The notes under the pieces: generated by a model
The model's input: only the letters and a program-made list of their open reading frames with translations
Database searches by the model: none
Told to the model about the DNA's origin: nothing
Shown here: piece after piece, positions 16,582-25,295 of the stretch
Numbering within the stretch: the first letter of the stretch is position 1
How the letters are laid out: every line of letters begins with the position of its first letter
Translations under genes and position numbers: made by a program
Assembly (NCBI RefSeq): GCF_013410215.1
Contig: NZ_JACCFQ010000001.1
Coordinates: 434,001 to 498,000 of the forward strand
Length of the DNA stretch: 64,000 bases
Direction: 5' to 3'
From: Nesterenkonia sandarakina
GTDB taxonomy: Bacteria; Actinomycetota; Actinomycetes; Actinomycetales; Micrococcaceae

Positions 16582-18066
16582 CTACTCGCGCAGCGCGCCG
16601 ACGAGCGCGCTGGCACCGAAGTGCCCGCGGCCCTCGGGGTCCAGGCGGGCGGCAGCGGCGGAGTGCAGACGCGCGCCCTCGGCGGCGATGCCGGAGAAGC
16701 TCAGATCAGGGGTGCGCGGTGCGGTGGCCAGCAGCGCCCCGATGATCCCGGTCAGCACATCCCCGGTCCCCGCCGTGGCCAGCCCGGGGGTCGCCGCGCG
16801 CACGATCCACGCCGGCTCGTCCGTGGGGCCGGCCACCACGGTGCTGGGCCCCTTGAGCAGGACCGTGACCCCCAGCGCCCGCGCCAGGGCCCGCGCCGCC
16901 TCGAGAGTGTTCGGTTCACCGGCCAGAAGTTCCTGCAGCGCGTCGTCCTCCAGTGCCTCTGCCAGGCGCCGGGCTTCCCCCAGGTGCGGGGTCACGATCA
17001 GCTGCGCCCCCAGATCACCGGCGCTCAGCAGGTCACCGCGCAGCAGCTCCAGGCCGGTCGCGTCGAGCACGCAGGGCAGCTCGGCCTGCACTGTGCCGCG
17101 CAGCATGGTCTCAGCCTCCACCAGTCGTGACCGGTCCCGTCCCAGTCCCGGGCCGATGGCGACGGCGGTGGCCCCCTCGAGCGCCTTCTCAGCGCGGCCC
17201 TGACTCATCACCGCCTCCGGCCAGGAGTGCAGCACGGAGGAGGAGACGGCCGGCTCGGCCTGGAGCCGGACCATGCCGACTCCGGAGGTGATCGCAGCAC
17301 CCACGGTGAGTTCGGCGGCCCCCGGGAACTGGCCGGAGCCGGCGACCACCTGCAGGATGCCGCGGGTGTATTTGTGGTCCCCCGGACGTGGTCGTGGGGC
17401 GCCGTGTGCGGGACCGGTCAGCTCACGCGCGGCGGGGGCCGGCAGCTGGTCGCCGAGGCCGATGTCCACGGTGTGGATCTCGCCGCTGAGCAGCCCGCCT
17501 TCGCCCAGCAGCAGACCCAGCTTCGCAGCGCCGAAGCTCACGGTGTGCTGGGCGGCGAGCGCGTCTCCGGGGCAGCGTCCGGTGTCGGCATCCACCCCGG
17601 ACGGGATGTCACAGGCGACGACGGTGCTGCTGCGCGCGGCCTCGGCCAGGCCCGGGATCGTGGGCAGCGTGAAGGCGCCGCGCGCTCCGGTGCCCAGGAT
17701 CGCGTCGATCAGCACCGTGGTCTGGCCCGGCACCTCCTGGCTCAGGCGCCCTCCGGCGCGCCGGAACTCTTCCAGCGCCGCGGCGTGGGCTCGCTCGGTG
17801 ACCAGCACCGCTCGCGCGTCGACGCCCCGGGCGCGCAGCTGAGCCAGCGCGTAGAGCCCATCTCCGCCGTTGTTGCCGGAACCGATGAGCCCGACCACCA
17901 GGGACCCATAGATGCTGCCCTGGCTGCGCAGCAGGCTCAGCACCTGGCTGGCCAGGCCGTGGGCGGCCCGGCGCATCAGAGCAGGCCCCTGACCCTCTGC
18001 CAGCAACGGCTCTTCGGCCGCACGGATCGCGGAGCCGGAGTAGACGGGCAGCGAGGCAACAGGCAT
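16582..18066 (-). CDS. nnr: Bifunctional NAD(P)HX epimerase / ADP-dependent NAD(P)HX dehydratase
   Basis: A 494-residue repair enzyme that converts hydrated NADH and NADPH back to the active cofactors. The N-terminal epimerase half has GLIGSGNNGGDGLYALAQL, and the C-terminal kinase-like half has the ATP-site signature GLATAGTGDVLTGIIGALLA near residue 425. The two-domain fusion is the usual bacterial form (YjeF/Nnr). The gene follows acpS by two bases, an order widely conserved in actinobacteria. The first codons of the ORF place the epimerase domain at the N-terminus without extension. Confidence 0.93.
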   Translation of the reverse strand: MPVASLPVYSGSAIRAAEEPLLAEGQGPALMRRAAHGLASQVLSLLRSQGSIYGSLVVGLIGSGNNGGDGLYALAQLRARGVDARAVLVTERAHAAALEEFRRAGGRLSQEVPGQTTVLIDAILGTGARGAFTLPTIPGLAEAARSSTVVACDIPSGVDADTGRCPGDALAAQHTVSFGAAKLGLLLGEGGLLSGEIHTVDIGLGDQLPAPAARELTGPAHGAPRPRPGDHKYTRGILQVVAGSGQFPGAAELTVGAAITSGVGMVRLQAEPAVSSSVLHSWPEAVMSQGRAEKALEGATAVAIGPGLGRDRSRLVEAETMLRGTVQAELPCVLDATGLELLRGDLLSAGDLGAQLIVTPHLGEARRLAEALEDDALQELLAGEPNTLEAARALARALGVTVLLKGPSTVVAGPTDEPAWIVRAATPGLATAGTGDVLTGIIGALLATAPRTPDLSFSGIAAEGARLHSAAAARLDPEGRGHFGASALVGALRE

Positions 18067-18068
18067 GC

Positions 18069-18419
18069 TCAGCCCTCCGCGATGACCATCGCAGTGGCCA
18101 CATCACCGTCGTGGGAGAGCGAGAGGTGCCAGCGCTTGACCCCCTTGGACTCGGCCACCTGCGCCACGGTGCCGGAGACCTCCACATGGGGTGCGCCGGC
18201 GGAGTCCATGACCACCTGTGCGTGCTGCCAGTTCATCCCGGCAGGGGCGCCCAGCGCCTTGGCCACCGCCTCCTTCGCGGCGAAGCGGGCGGCCAGGGAT
18301 CGGGTGTTCAGCTCCCGCTCGGCCGGGACGAAGAGGCGCTGCCGCAGCGCCGGCGTCCGCCTCAGCTGGTGCTCGAACCGGGTCACCAGGACGACGTCGA
18401 CGCCGATTCCGACGATCAT
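18069..18419 (-). CDS. acpS: Holo-[acyl-carrier-protein] synthase
   Basis: A 116-residue 4'-phosphopantetheinyl transferase that activates acyl carrier protein using coenzyme A. The Mg-binding Asp lies in [17 protein letters not shown] and the catalytic Glu/Lys helix reads [16 protein letters not shown]. Length is normal for the AcpS class. The ATG has AAGGAG upstream. It sits between glmS and nnr with a two-base gap to nnr, so the pair is co-transcribed. Confidence 0.95.
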   Translation of the reverse strand: MIVGIGVDVVLVTRFEHQLRRTPALRQRLFVPAERELNTRSLAARFAAKEAVAKALGAPAGMNWQHAQVVMDSAGAPHVEVSGTVAQVAESKGVKRWHLSLSHDGDVATAMVIAEG

Positions 18420-18511
18420 ATGCTGCTCCTTCTGCGCGAGGGGTCACTCCGATGCCGGGTCACTCCGATGACCGGGTCATCCCGCGGATCGGGCAACCTG
18501 ATCAGCGGGCC

Positions 18512-18544
18512 GACCTGCTGATCGGGTCACCCGATCAGCAGGTC
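18512..18544. terminator. Perfect 15-bp stem-loop after glmS
   Basis: GACCTGCTGATCGGG, a TCA loop and its exact complement. It lies 15 bases after the glmS stop and upstream of acpS. It lacks a T-tract. Short direct repeats (gggtcactccgatg twice, about 18443-18470) fill the rest of the 140-base gap. Confidence 0.6.
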
Positions 18545-18559
18545 AGTGCATACCGATGG

Positions 18560-20431
18560 TCACTCCACAGTGACCGACTTGGCCAGGTTGCGCGGCTGGT
18601 CGACGTCGTAGCCCTTCTCGGCGGCCAGCGCGCAGGCGAAGATCTGCAGCGGGACGGTGGTCAGCAGCGGCATCAGCAGCGGCTGGGTCTCGGGGACGTA
18701 GAAGACCGTCTCGGAGTAGTCCACGACGTCGCCGTCGCCGGCCTCGGCCACGGTGATCGTCCTGGCACCGCGTGCCCGGACCTCCTGGATGTTCGAGACC
18801 ACCTTCGCGTGCAGCGAGTCCCGGCCGTGTGGGGAGGGGACCACGACGAACACCGGCTGGCCCTGATCGATCAGCGCGATCGGGCCGTGCTTGAGCTCAC
18901 CGGCGGCGAAGCCCTCGGCGTGGATGTAGGCGATCTCCTTGAGCTTGAGTGCGCCCTCCATCGCCACCGGATAGCCGACGTGGCGGCCCAGGAAGAGCAC
19001 CGAAGGCTCCTGCGCCATCTCGCGGGCGAGCTCGCGGATCTGATCCCCGCCGTCGAGGACCTCTTGGATCTTGCCGGGGATCTTGTGCAGATCGGCCAGG
19101 ATGTCCTCGATCTCGCCCTGGAAGAGCTTCCCGCGCAGCTGCGCCATGTAGAGGCCCAGCAGGTAGGAGGCGGTGATCTGCGCCAGGAATGCCTTGGTGG
19201 AGGCCACCGCGATCTCCGGTCCGGCGTGGGTGTAGAGCACGGCGTCGGACTCACGCGGAATGGTGGAGCCGTTGGTGTTGCAGATCGCCAGGGTGCGTGC
19301 GCCCTGCTCCTTGGCGTAGCGCACCGCCATCAGGGTGTCCATGGTCTCGCCCGACTGGGAGAGCGAGACGATCAGGGTGGAGTCGTCGATGATCGGATCG
19401 CGGTAGCGGAACTCGTGGGAGAGCTCCACCTCCACGGGCACCCGCACCCAGTGCTCGATGGCGTATTTGGCGACCATGCCGGCGTAGGCGGAGGTGCCGC
19501 AGGCCAGCACGATGATCTTGGAGATGCCCTTGAGCTCTTCCGGGTCGATCCGCAGCTCGTCGAGGACCAGACGGCCGGAGGCGTCGGTGCGGCCCAGCAG
19601 GGTGTCCTCCACGGCCTTGGGCTGATCGTGGATCTCCTTCTCCATGAAGGTCCCGAAGCCGCCCTTCTCCGCGGCGGCGGCGTCCCAGTTCACCGAGAAG
19701 CGCTTGCCCTCCGCGGGGGTGCCGTCGAAGTTGATGATCGTGACGTCCTCGGTGGTGATGGTCACCACCTGATCCTGCTCCAGCTCCACGGCTTCCCGGG
19801 TGAAGTCGATGAACCCGGAGACGTCGGAGCCCAGGAAGTTCTCTCCCTCCCCCAGCCCGACGACCAGCGGGGAGTTCCGCCGCGAGGCGACCACACGATC
19901 CGGCTGGTCGGCGTGCACGGCAAGCAGGGTGAAGGCGCCCTCGAGCTCGCTGGAGGCCAGTCGCATCGCCTCGGTGAGGTCACCGGCCGCGGAGCCGGTG
20001 AAGTACTGACCGATCAGCTTCGCGGCCACCTCGGTGTCGGTCTGCGAGCTGAACTCTTCCCCGGCTGCGACCAGCTTCGCCTTGAGCTGGGCGAAGTTCT
20101 CGATGATCCCGTTGTGGATCACGGCGAGCTTGCCGCCGTCGGCCAGGTGCGGGTGGGCGTTCTGATCCGTGGGAGCTCCGTGGGTGGCCCAGCGGGTGTG
20201 CCCGATGCCCACCGAGGCTGCCTCCATCGGGGCGGCGTCGATCTCGGCGAGCAGGTTCGCGAGCTTGCCGGACTTCTTCCGCGTGGAGACGGTCCCCGCC
20301 GCCACGGTCGCCACACCGGCGGAGTCATAGCCGCGGTACTCCAGGCGACGAAGTCCCTCTAGAAGCACGTCGAGTGCTGAGTGCTGACTGGTCTTCTCGG
20401 GCAGGCCTATATAGCCGACGATTCCACACAT
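18560..20431 (-). CDS. glmS: Glutamine-fructose-6-phosphate aminotransferase (isomerizing)
   Basis: A 623-residue cytosolic enzyme that makes glucosamine-6-phosphate, the entry to UDP-GlcNAc and peptidoglycan. The N-terminus MCGIVGYIG exposes Cys2, the glutaminase nucleophile, which fixes the start codon. Two SIS domains follow (VSLSQSGETMDTLMAV and later SVLFLGRHVGYPVAMEGALK), ending with PRNLAKSVTVE. There is no ribosome site: a -10-like TACGCT ends seven bases before the ATG. Only 23 bases separate it from the divergent coaA start. There is no room for a glmS ribozyme. Confidence 0.97.
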   Translation of the reverse strand: MCGIVGYIGLPEKTSQHSALDVLLEGLRRLEYRGYDSAGVATVAAGTVSTRKKSGKLANLLAEIDAAPMEAASVGIGHTRWATHGAPTDQNAHPHLADGGKLAVIHNGIIENFAQLKAKLVAAGEEFSSQTDTEVAAKLIGQYFTGSAAGDLTEAMRLASSELEGAFTLLAVHADQPDRVVASRRNSPLVVGLGEGENFLGSDVSGFIDFTREAVELEQDQVVTITTEDVTIINFDGTPAEGKRFSVNWDAAAAEKGGFGTFMEKEIHDQPKAVEDTLLGRTDASGRLVLDELRIDPEELKGISKIIVLACGTSAYAGMVAKYAIEHWVRVPVEVELSHEFRYRDPIIDDSTLIVSLSQSGETMDTLMAVRYAKEQGARTLAICNTNGSTIPRESDAVLYTHAGPEIAVASTKAFLAQITASYLLGLYMAQLRGKLFQGEIEDILADLHKIPGKIQEVLDGGDQIRELAREMAQEPSVLFLGRHVGYPVAMEGALKLKEIAYIHAEGFAAGELKHGPIALIDQGQPVFVVVPSPHGRDSLHAKVVSNIQEVRARGARTITVAEAGDGDVVDYSETVFYVPETQPLLMPLLTTVPLQIFACALAAEKGYDVDQPRNLAKSVTVE

Positions 20432-20438
20432 GGGGGAT

Positions 20439-20448
20439 AGCGTATCGT
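20439..20448. promoter_or_regulatory. Overlapping divergent -10 elements of glmS and coaA
   Basis: TACGCT on the minus strand (20439-20444) ends seven bases from the glmS ATG. TATCGT on the plus strand (20443-20448) ends six bases from the coaA GTG. The two hexamers share two base pairs. The -35 boxes would lie inside the opposite coding regions and are weak. Confidence 0.5.
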
Positions 20449-20454
20449 GTCAAC

Positions 20455-21507
20455 GTGTCTGAGCACCCATCCGAAGATCCTCACCCGCGCGCCTCCACGG
20501 GGCCGCTGCCCGCCCTGGTGGCGGGCACCGCACCGTGGGCAGGATCACCCTCCAAGCCCGAGCCGCCGAACACCTCCCACTCCCCTTTCGCGGAGCTGGA
20601 CCGGCAGGCCTGGGCCCGGTTGGCAGACACCATCGAGCAGCCGCTGAACCAGGACGACGTCGACCGGCTGCGTGGCATCGGCGAGCACCTCTCGCTCAAC
20701 GAGGTCGAGCAGATCTACCTTCCGCTGAGCCGGCTGCTCTCGATCTACGTGGAGTCCGCCGCGCAGCTGCGCTCCGCGGCGAACGAGTTCCTGGGTGAGC
20801 AGACCCTGCGCACCCCCTTCGTCATCGGGGTGGCGGGGTCGGTGGCGGTGGGCAAGTCCACCACCGCGCGCGTGCTCCAGGAGATGCTGCGCCGCTGGCC
20901 CTCCACCCCGCGGGTGGAGCTGGTCACCACAGACGGCTTCCTCTACCCCAATGCCGAGCTGCAGCGCCGCGGCCTGATGGACCGCAAGGGCTTCCCGGAG
21001 GCCTATGACCGCCGGGCGCTGCTGCGGATGGTCTCCGAGGTGAAGTCGGGCAAGCCTGAGGTGCGCGCCCCCTGGTACTCCCACCTGGTCTATGACATCG
21101 TCCCGGATCGTGAAGTGGTGATCCGGCAGCCTGACGTGCTGATCGTGGAGGGACTCAACGTCCTGCAGCCCGCCCGGGTGCGCGAGGACGGCACCACTGG
21201 GCTGGCGCTGAGCGACTTCTTCGACTTCTCCATCTACGTCGACGCCAAGCCCAAGCACATCGAGCAGTGGTACGTGGATCGGTTCATGCGCTGGCGGGAC
21301 GGGGCATTCGCGAACCCGGAGAGCTACTTCCACCAGTACTCCTTCCTCGACGACGAGCAGGCCCAGGCGCGCGCGACGGATATCTGGAGCCGGATCAACG
21401 GCCCGAACCTGCGCGCCAACATCGCCCCGACCCGTTCCCGGGCCCGCCTGGTCATGGCCAAGGGCGAGGACCATTCGGTCTCCCGGGTGCTGCTGCGCAA
21501 GGTCTGA
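20455..21507 (+). CDS. coaA: Type I pantothenate kinase
   Basis: A 350-residue enzyme that phosphorylates pantothenate, the first step of coenzyme A synthesis. The P-loop reads GVAGSVAVGKSTTARVL and the conserved domain begins at SPFAELDRQAWARL. A hydrophilic Pro-rich N-terminal extension of about 43 residues precedes it. GTG 20455 is chosen because a -10-like TATCGT lies six bases before it; GTG 20518 is an alternative without a clear ribosome site. The gene is divergent from glmS and precedes the carboxypeptidase gene by 76 bases. Confidence 0.93.
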   Translation: MSEHPSEDPHPRASTGPLPALVAGTAPWAGSPSKPEPPNTSHSPFAELDRQAWARLADTIEQPLNQDDVDRLRGIGEHLSLNEVEQIYLPLSRLLSIYVESAAQLRSAANEFLGEQTLRTPFVIGVAGSVAVGKSTTARVLQEMLRRWPSTPRVELVTTDGFLYPNAELQRRGLMDRKGFPEAYDRRALLRMVSEVKSGKPEVRAPWYSHLVYDIVPDREVVIRQPDVLIVEGLNVLQPARVREDGTTGLALSDFFDFSIYVDAKPKHIEQWYVDRFMRWRDGAFANPESYFHQYSFLDDEQAQARATDIWSRINGPNLRANIAPTRSRARLVMAKGEDHSVSRVLLRKV

Positions 21508-21583
21508 TTCTCAAGATGTTCTTGCCGCCCCTGTGTGTCCCCTGCCCCGTCCGCCGCAGCCGGCCCCGGTTCGGGGGCCTGTG

Positions 21584-22582
21584 ATGCCACGAGCCCGGCT
21601 CACCGACCAGGGGCGCCGTGAGTTCCAGGAGCAGGCGGACCGCCGCGCTCGGATCTATCGTCGGCGTCGAGCGCTGGCAGCGGTGCTGGTGATCGGCGTA
21701 CTGCTGCTGATCGGCTACTTCGTGCCGCGCGCCTTCAACGCTGTGGCCACAGGGCTGGGCGCGGAGCAGCCGCTGGCCGAGGTGCGCGGGGACCAGCTCC
21801 CGCAGGCCCCGGATCCCGAGTCCGAGTCCGACGGGGCGTCAGGCGCCGAGTCCGACAGTGCGTCAGGCGCCGGGGCTGATGCGGATCCCACCGAAGAACC
21901 CGCCCCGGAGTCGACTCCAGAACCGACCCCGGAACCGACGCCGGAGCGCGCCAGCGAAGCCTCGTGGGACCCCGACTCGATCCACGTGCTGGTGAACGCG
22001 CGGAACCCGTTGGAGCCCCTGAGCTACGCGCCTGAAGACCTGGTGGTGCCAGAGGTGCGGATGACCACCCAGAACCAGTTGCTGCTGCGCGAGCCGGCCG
22101 CCGAGGCGCTCGCCCAGCTCATCGAGGCCGCGAACCAGGACGGTGAGGTCCTCGCGATGACCAGCGGCTACCGCTCCTACGAGGCCCAGCGAAGCATCTA
22201 CACGAATCGGCAGGCGGCGGTGGGCACCGAGGAGACCGATGAGCTGGTGGCCCGGCCGGGCTACTCGGAGCACCAGACCGGACTTGCGGCAGATGTGATC
22301 AGCATCGAGAACCCCGAGTGCACCCAGGGTCATTGCTTCGCCGAGACCTCCGAGGGCCGGTGGGTCGCGGAGAACGCGGCCGAGCACGGCTTCGTCATCC
22401 GGTATCTCGAAGGGGCTCAGGAGATCACCGGCTATGAGTTCGAACCCTGGCATCTTCGCTATGTCGGCCGGGAGACCGCCGAGGAGGTCGCGGCACAGGG
22501 GCTGACCCTGGAGGAGTACTGGGACCAGCCGGCGGCACCTGACTACGACTCCGCGGAGCCGGAGCTGCCCGCAGCCCCCTGA
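21584..22582 (+). CDS. D-alanyl-D-alanine carboxypeptidase, VanY/M15B family, membrane anchored
   Basis: A 332-residue zinc peptidase that trims the terminal D-Ala of peptidoglycan stems outside the cell. One membrane segment (ALAAVLVIGVLLLIGYFVP) near residue 33 is followed by an acidic Ser/Glu/Pro linker and the catalytic domain. Zinc and active-site motifs are SGYRSYEAQ, PGYSEHQTGLAADV and EPWHLRYVG. The start is ATG 21584 with GGGGG eight bases upstream; earlier frame is open but lacks a site. The linker contains a 24-bp tandem duplication. The role is wall remodelling; vancomycin resistance is not implied. Confidence 0.9.
   Translation: MPRARLTDQGRREFQEQADRRARIYRRRRALAAVLVIGVLLLIGYFVPRAFNAVATGLGAEQPLAEVRGDQLPQAPDPESESDGASGAESDSASGAGADADPTEEPAPESTPEPTPEPTPERASEASWDPDSIHVLVNARNPLEPLSYAPEDLVVPEVRMTTQNQLLLREPAAEALAQLIEAANQDGEVLAMTSGYRSYEAQRSIYTNRQAAVGTEETDELVARPGYSEHQTGLAADVISIENPECTQGHCFAETSEGRWVAENAAEHGFVIRYLEGAQEITGYEFEPWHLRYVGRETAEEVAAQGLTLEEYWDQPAAPDYDSAEPELPAAP
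21824..21871 (+). repeat. 24-bp tandem duplication in the carboxypeptidase linker
   Basis: Two units (21824-21847 and 21848-21871) differ at a few bases and encode ESDGASGA and ESDSASGA. A PEPTPEPTPE stretch follows about 50 bases later. Confidence 0.85.
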
Positions 22583-22587
22583 CAGGA

Positions 22588-22661
22588 CGACGGCGGCGCC
22601 ACGGCTGGCCCTGCGAGCCTCGCCTGGCCGTCATCTTGGCCGCTACGGGACGCCGCCGTCG
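22588..22661 (+). terminator. Inverted repeat after the carboxypeptidase gene
   Basis: CGACGGCGGCG (22588-22598) and CGCCGCCGTCG (22651-22661) are exact complements. The 52-base loop region contains further GGC/GCC pairing. It is a plausible but unproven terminator before mscL. Confidence 0.4.
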
Positions 22662-22677
22662 CAGGTCAGTGGTGTCC

Positions 22678-22683
22678 TAGACT
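22678..22683 (+). promoter_or_regulatory. -10 element of mscL
   Basis: TAGACT ends six bases before the mscL ATG, with no ribosome site between. A leaderless transcript is likely. Confidence 0.5.
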
Positions 22684-22689
22684 TCTCTC

Positions 22690-23220
22690 ATGCTCAAAGG
22701 ATTCAGGCACTTCATCACGCGCGGAAACGTCGTGGACCTGGCCACTGCAGTGGTCATCGGAACGGCATTCACCGCCGTCGTCAGCGCCCTGGTGGAGAGC
22801 GTGCTCATGCCGCTGATCTCCGCGCTGGTCGGGACCCCGGACTTCGACGACTTCGCCGTGGTGATCCTCAACGACACCCCCATCCGGTTCGGGGTGCTGC
22901 TGACCGCGATGGTGAACTTCCTGCTGATCGCCGGTGCGGTCTACTTCGTCATCATCGCCCCGATGACCCGGATGGTGGAGGCCCGGGAGCGTCGGGCGAA
23001 GACGGCGCCGCCCGCCGTCGAAGACGAGAACATCTCGCTGCTCCGCGAGATCCGCGATCAGCTCAAGGCCCAGACCGAGGTCACCAACCCCGCGTTCCTG
23101 GCCTCCCTCGCCGAGGCGCAGCGGCAGGCGGCGGAGGAGGCGGAGCAGAGGAGCTCCCAGGAGCCCAGGCGTCACCCAGTGCTGGGCAAGGCCAAAGACG
23201 TGGTCTGGGGCAAGGGCTAG
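22690..23220 (+). CDS. mscL: Large-conductance mechanosensitive channel
   Basis: A 176-residue pore protein that opens under membrane tension to release solutes on osmotic downshock. The N-terminal amphipathic helix MLKGFRHFITRGNVVDLATA and pore helix VVIGTAFTAVVSALVESVLM are typical, and the second membrane segment is LLTAMVNFLLIAGAVYFVII. The cytoplasmic tail is longer than that of E. coli MscL (136 residues) and rich in Glu/Ala/Gln. It is a single gene, convergent with glmM. Confidence 0.95.
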   Translation: MLKGFRHFITRGNVVDLATAVVIGTAFTAVVSALVESVLMPLISALVGTPDFDDFAVVILNDTPIRFGVLLTAMVNFLLIAGAVYFVIIAPMTRMVEARERRAKTAPPAVEDENISLLREIRDQLKAQTEVTNPAFLASLAEAQRQAAEEAEQRSSQEPRRHPVLGKAKDVVWGKG

Positions 23221-23279
23221 CCCCTCCCCCAGCCGTCGAGAGTCGCCCCGAGAGGACCTTCAGCGAGGTGCCTGTGCAG

Positions 23280-24632
23280 CTACAGGGCGAGTTCGGCCTT
23301 GACGATGTCCGCCAGCGCCTCGGACTCGGCGCGGGCCAGCTCCGCGGTGGAGGCCTCCACCATCACCCGGACCACCGGTTCGGTGCCCGACGGACGCAGC
23401 AGCACCCGCCCGGTGGCTCCCAGCCGGGCTTCGACCTGCGCGACGGCCTCCTGCACCGGCTCGTGAGTCTTGACCCGGGTGCGGTCCACGCCCTTGACGT
23501 TGATCAGCACCTGCGGGAGACGGGTCATCGCCTCATCCGCCAGGGTCCGCACGGAGCGGCCGGTGGCCGCGACCCGGGCGGCCAGCTGCAGGCCGGTGAG
23601 CAGGCCGTCACCGGTGGTGGCGTAGTCCGCGAAGATCAGATGGCCCGACTGCTCCCCGCCGAGGTTGTACCCGGAGGCGCGCATGGCGGCCAGCACGTAG
23701 CGGTCCCCCACGGCGGTCTCCACCAGCTTGACCCCGGCTGCCTCCATGCCCAGCTTCAACCCCAGGTTGGACATCACGGTGACCACCAGGGTGTCATCGA
23801 TCAGGGTGCCGGCTTCCTTCTGCGCGATCGCCAGGATGCCCATGATCTGGTCGCCGTCGATCACCTCGCCGGTATGGTCGACCGCCAGGCAGCGATCGGC
23901 GTCGCCGTCGTGGGCGATGCCCAGGTCGGCGCCATGCTCGCGCACCGCCTCCTGCAGCGGACCCAGGTGGGTGGAGCCGTAGCCTTCGTTGATGTTCAGC
24001 CCGTCGGGCTCCGCGCCGATGACGATCACTGCGGCCCCGGCGTCGGTGAAGGCCTGCGGGGAGACTCCGGCGGCGGCGCCGTGGGCGCAGTCCAGCACGA
24101 TCTTGAGCCCCTTGAGGCTGGTGCCGTCCAGGGAGCGCAGCAGGTGCACCAGGTAGCGGTCCTCCGCGTCGGCGAACCGGCTGACCCGTCCGACATCGGC
24201 CCCGGTGGGCCGTGGCGGCGTCAGTCCCATCTGGGTCTCGATCGAGTCCTCCGCGGCGTCATCGAGCTTATGCCCGCCGCGGGCCAGGAACTTGATGCCA
24301 TTGTCCGGGGCCGCGTTGTGCGAGGCGGAGATCATCACGCCGAAGTCCGCGTCGATGTCGGCCACCAGGAAGGCGGCTGCAGGGGTGGGCAGCACTCCGG
24401 CGTCGAAGACGTCGACGCCGCTGCTGGCGATGCCCGCCTGGACGGCGGCGGAGATGAATTCTCCCGAGATGCGCGGGTCGCGCGCGACCACCGCGGTGGG
24501 TCGGGTGCCCGGGAGCACCTGACGGTGGCCGAGGACGGTTGCTGCTGACTGGGAGAGGGTGAGGGCGAGTTCAGCGGTGAGCAGCTCGTTGGCCACACCG
24601 CGCACGCCGTCAGTGCCGAAAAGTCGTGCCAT
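23280..24632 (-). CDS. glmM: Phosphoglucosamine mutase
   Basis: A 450-residue enzyme that converts glucosamine-6-phosphate to glucosamine-1-phosphate, the step after GlmS. The N-terminus [14 protein letters not shown] is diagnostic, the phosphoserine lies in [16 protein letters not shown] near residue 100, and the metal loop DGDADRC is present. It follows rpsI by 128 bases behind a strong terminator, so it probably has its own promoter: TACACT lies ten bases before the ATG with no ribosome site, implying a 0-3 base leader. Confidence 0.97.
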   Translation of the reverse strand: MARLFGTDGVRGVANELLTAELALTLSQSAATVLGHRQVLPGTRPTAVVARDPRISGEFISAAVQAGIASSGVDVFDAGVLPTPAAAFLVADIDADFGVMISASHNAAPDNGIKFLARGGHKLDDAAEDSIETQMGLTPPRPTGADVGRVSRFADAEDRYLVHLLRSLDGTSLKGLKIVLDCAHGAAAGVSPQAFTDAGAAVIVIGAEPDGLNINEGYGSTHLGPLQEAVREHGADLGIAHDGDADRCLAVDHTGEVIDGDQIMGILAIAQKEAGTLIDDTLVVTVMSNLGLKLGMEAAGVKLVETAVGDRYVLAAMRASGYNLGGEQSGHLIFADYATTGDGLLTGLQLAARVAATGRSVRTLADEAMTRLPQVLINVKGVDRTRVKTHEPVQEAVAQVEARLGATGRVLLRPSGTEPVVRVMVEASTAELARAESEALADIVKAELAL

Positions 24633-24642
24633 GATGACGTTC

Positions 24643-24648
24643 AGTGTA
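24643..24648 (-). promoter_or_regulatory. -10 element of glmM
   Basis: TACACT on the minus strand, ten bases before the ATG. The expected start of transcription lies within about three bases of the start codon. Confidence 0.4.
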
Positions 24649-24671
24649 CTGGCCGAGGCCCGCTCAGACGC

Positions 24672-24708
24672 GAAGAACCCCGCCGGAGAGTCTCCGGCGG
24701 GGTTCTTC
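24672..24708 (-). terminator. Terminator of rplM-rpsI
   Basis: A perfect 16-bp stem GAAGAACCCCGCCGGA with a 5-base loop, followed on the minus strand by TTCTTCGCGTC. It lies 53 bases after the rpsI stop. Confidence 0.85.
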
Positions 24709-24760
24709 GAGCGGAACGATCAGTCCCGGGGCAGCGCGTCGCGCCCCGGGAGCAGGTCGA

Positions 24761-25258
24761 TCAGCGCTTGGAGTACTGCGGGGCCTTGCGGGCCTTCTTC
24801 AGACCGGCCTTCTTGCGCTCCACGGCGCGGGCGTCGCGGGTCAGGAATCCAGCCTTCTTCAGCGGCGCACGGTTGTGGTCACGGTCGACCTCGTTCAGCG
24901 CCCGGGAGATGCCCAGCCGCAGCGCGCCGGACTGACCCGAGGGGCCGCCGCCGTCGATGCGGGCGATGACGTCGTAGGCGCCCTTCAGGCCGAGCAGGGT
25001 GAAGGGGTCATTGACCTCCTGCTGGTGCAGCTTGTTGGGGAAGTACTCCTCCAGGCTGCGACCGTTCAGGCTCCACTTACCGGTGCCCGGGGTGATGCGC
25101 ACACGGGCACGGGCGCGCTTGCGGCGTCCGATGGCGGCGCCGCCGACGGTCAGCGGTGCACGCTCGGACTCGCCGGCGGTCTCCTCGGTGGGGGTTGATT
25201 CCGAGGTGTAGCTTGAAAGCTCCTCGGTTTCGGTGAGCTCTTCAGTGTTCTGAGCCAC
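24761..25258 (-). CDS. rpsI: 30S ribosomal protein S9
   Basis: A 165-residue S9. Its C-terminal tail ends in [12 protein letters not shown], which reaches the P-site tRNA, and the core contains [19 protein letters not shown] and [19 protein letters not shown]. The start is GTG 25258 with AAGGAG four bases upstream; the frame is open further but runs into rplM. An acidic Glu/Thr-rich N-terminal extension of about 40 residues precedes the S9 domain. It is co-transcribed with rplM 37 bases upstream. Confidence 0.97.
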   Translation of the reverse strand: MAQNTEELTETEELSSYTSESTPTEETAGESERAPLTVGGAAIGRRKRARARVRITPGTGKWSLNGRSLEEYFPNKLHQQEVNDPFTLLGLKGAYDVIARIDGGGPSGQSGALRLGISRALNEVDRDHNRAPLKKAGFLTRDARAVERKKAGLKKARKAPQYSKR

Positions 25259-25295
25259 GATTCTCCTTGAAAATTCTAGTGTCGGGTGGCCAGGA

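Noticed and set aside
18218-20362. 714-codon plus-strand frame
   Set aside because: Antisense of glmS.
20448-20453. Perfect TTGACA (minus strand) as -35 of glmS
   Set aside because: At 16-18 bp spacing the -10 would fall on the start codon itself, and the -10 there (TGTGTG) is not promoter-like.
20432-20454. glmS ribozyme or riboswitch
   Set aside because: Only 23 bases separate glmS from coaA, far too short for the ribozyme.
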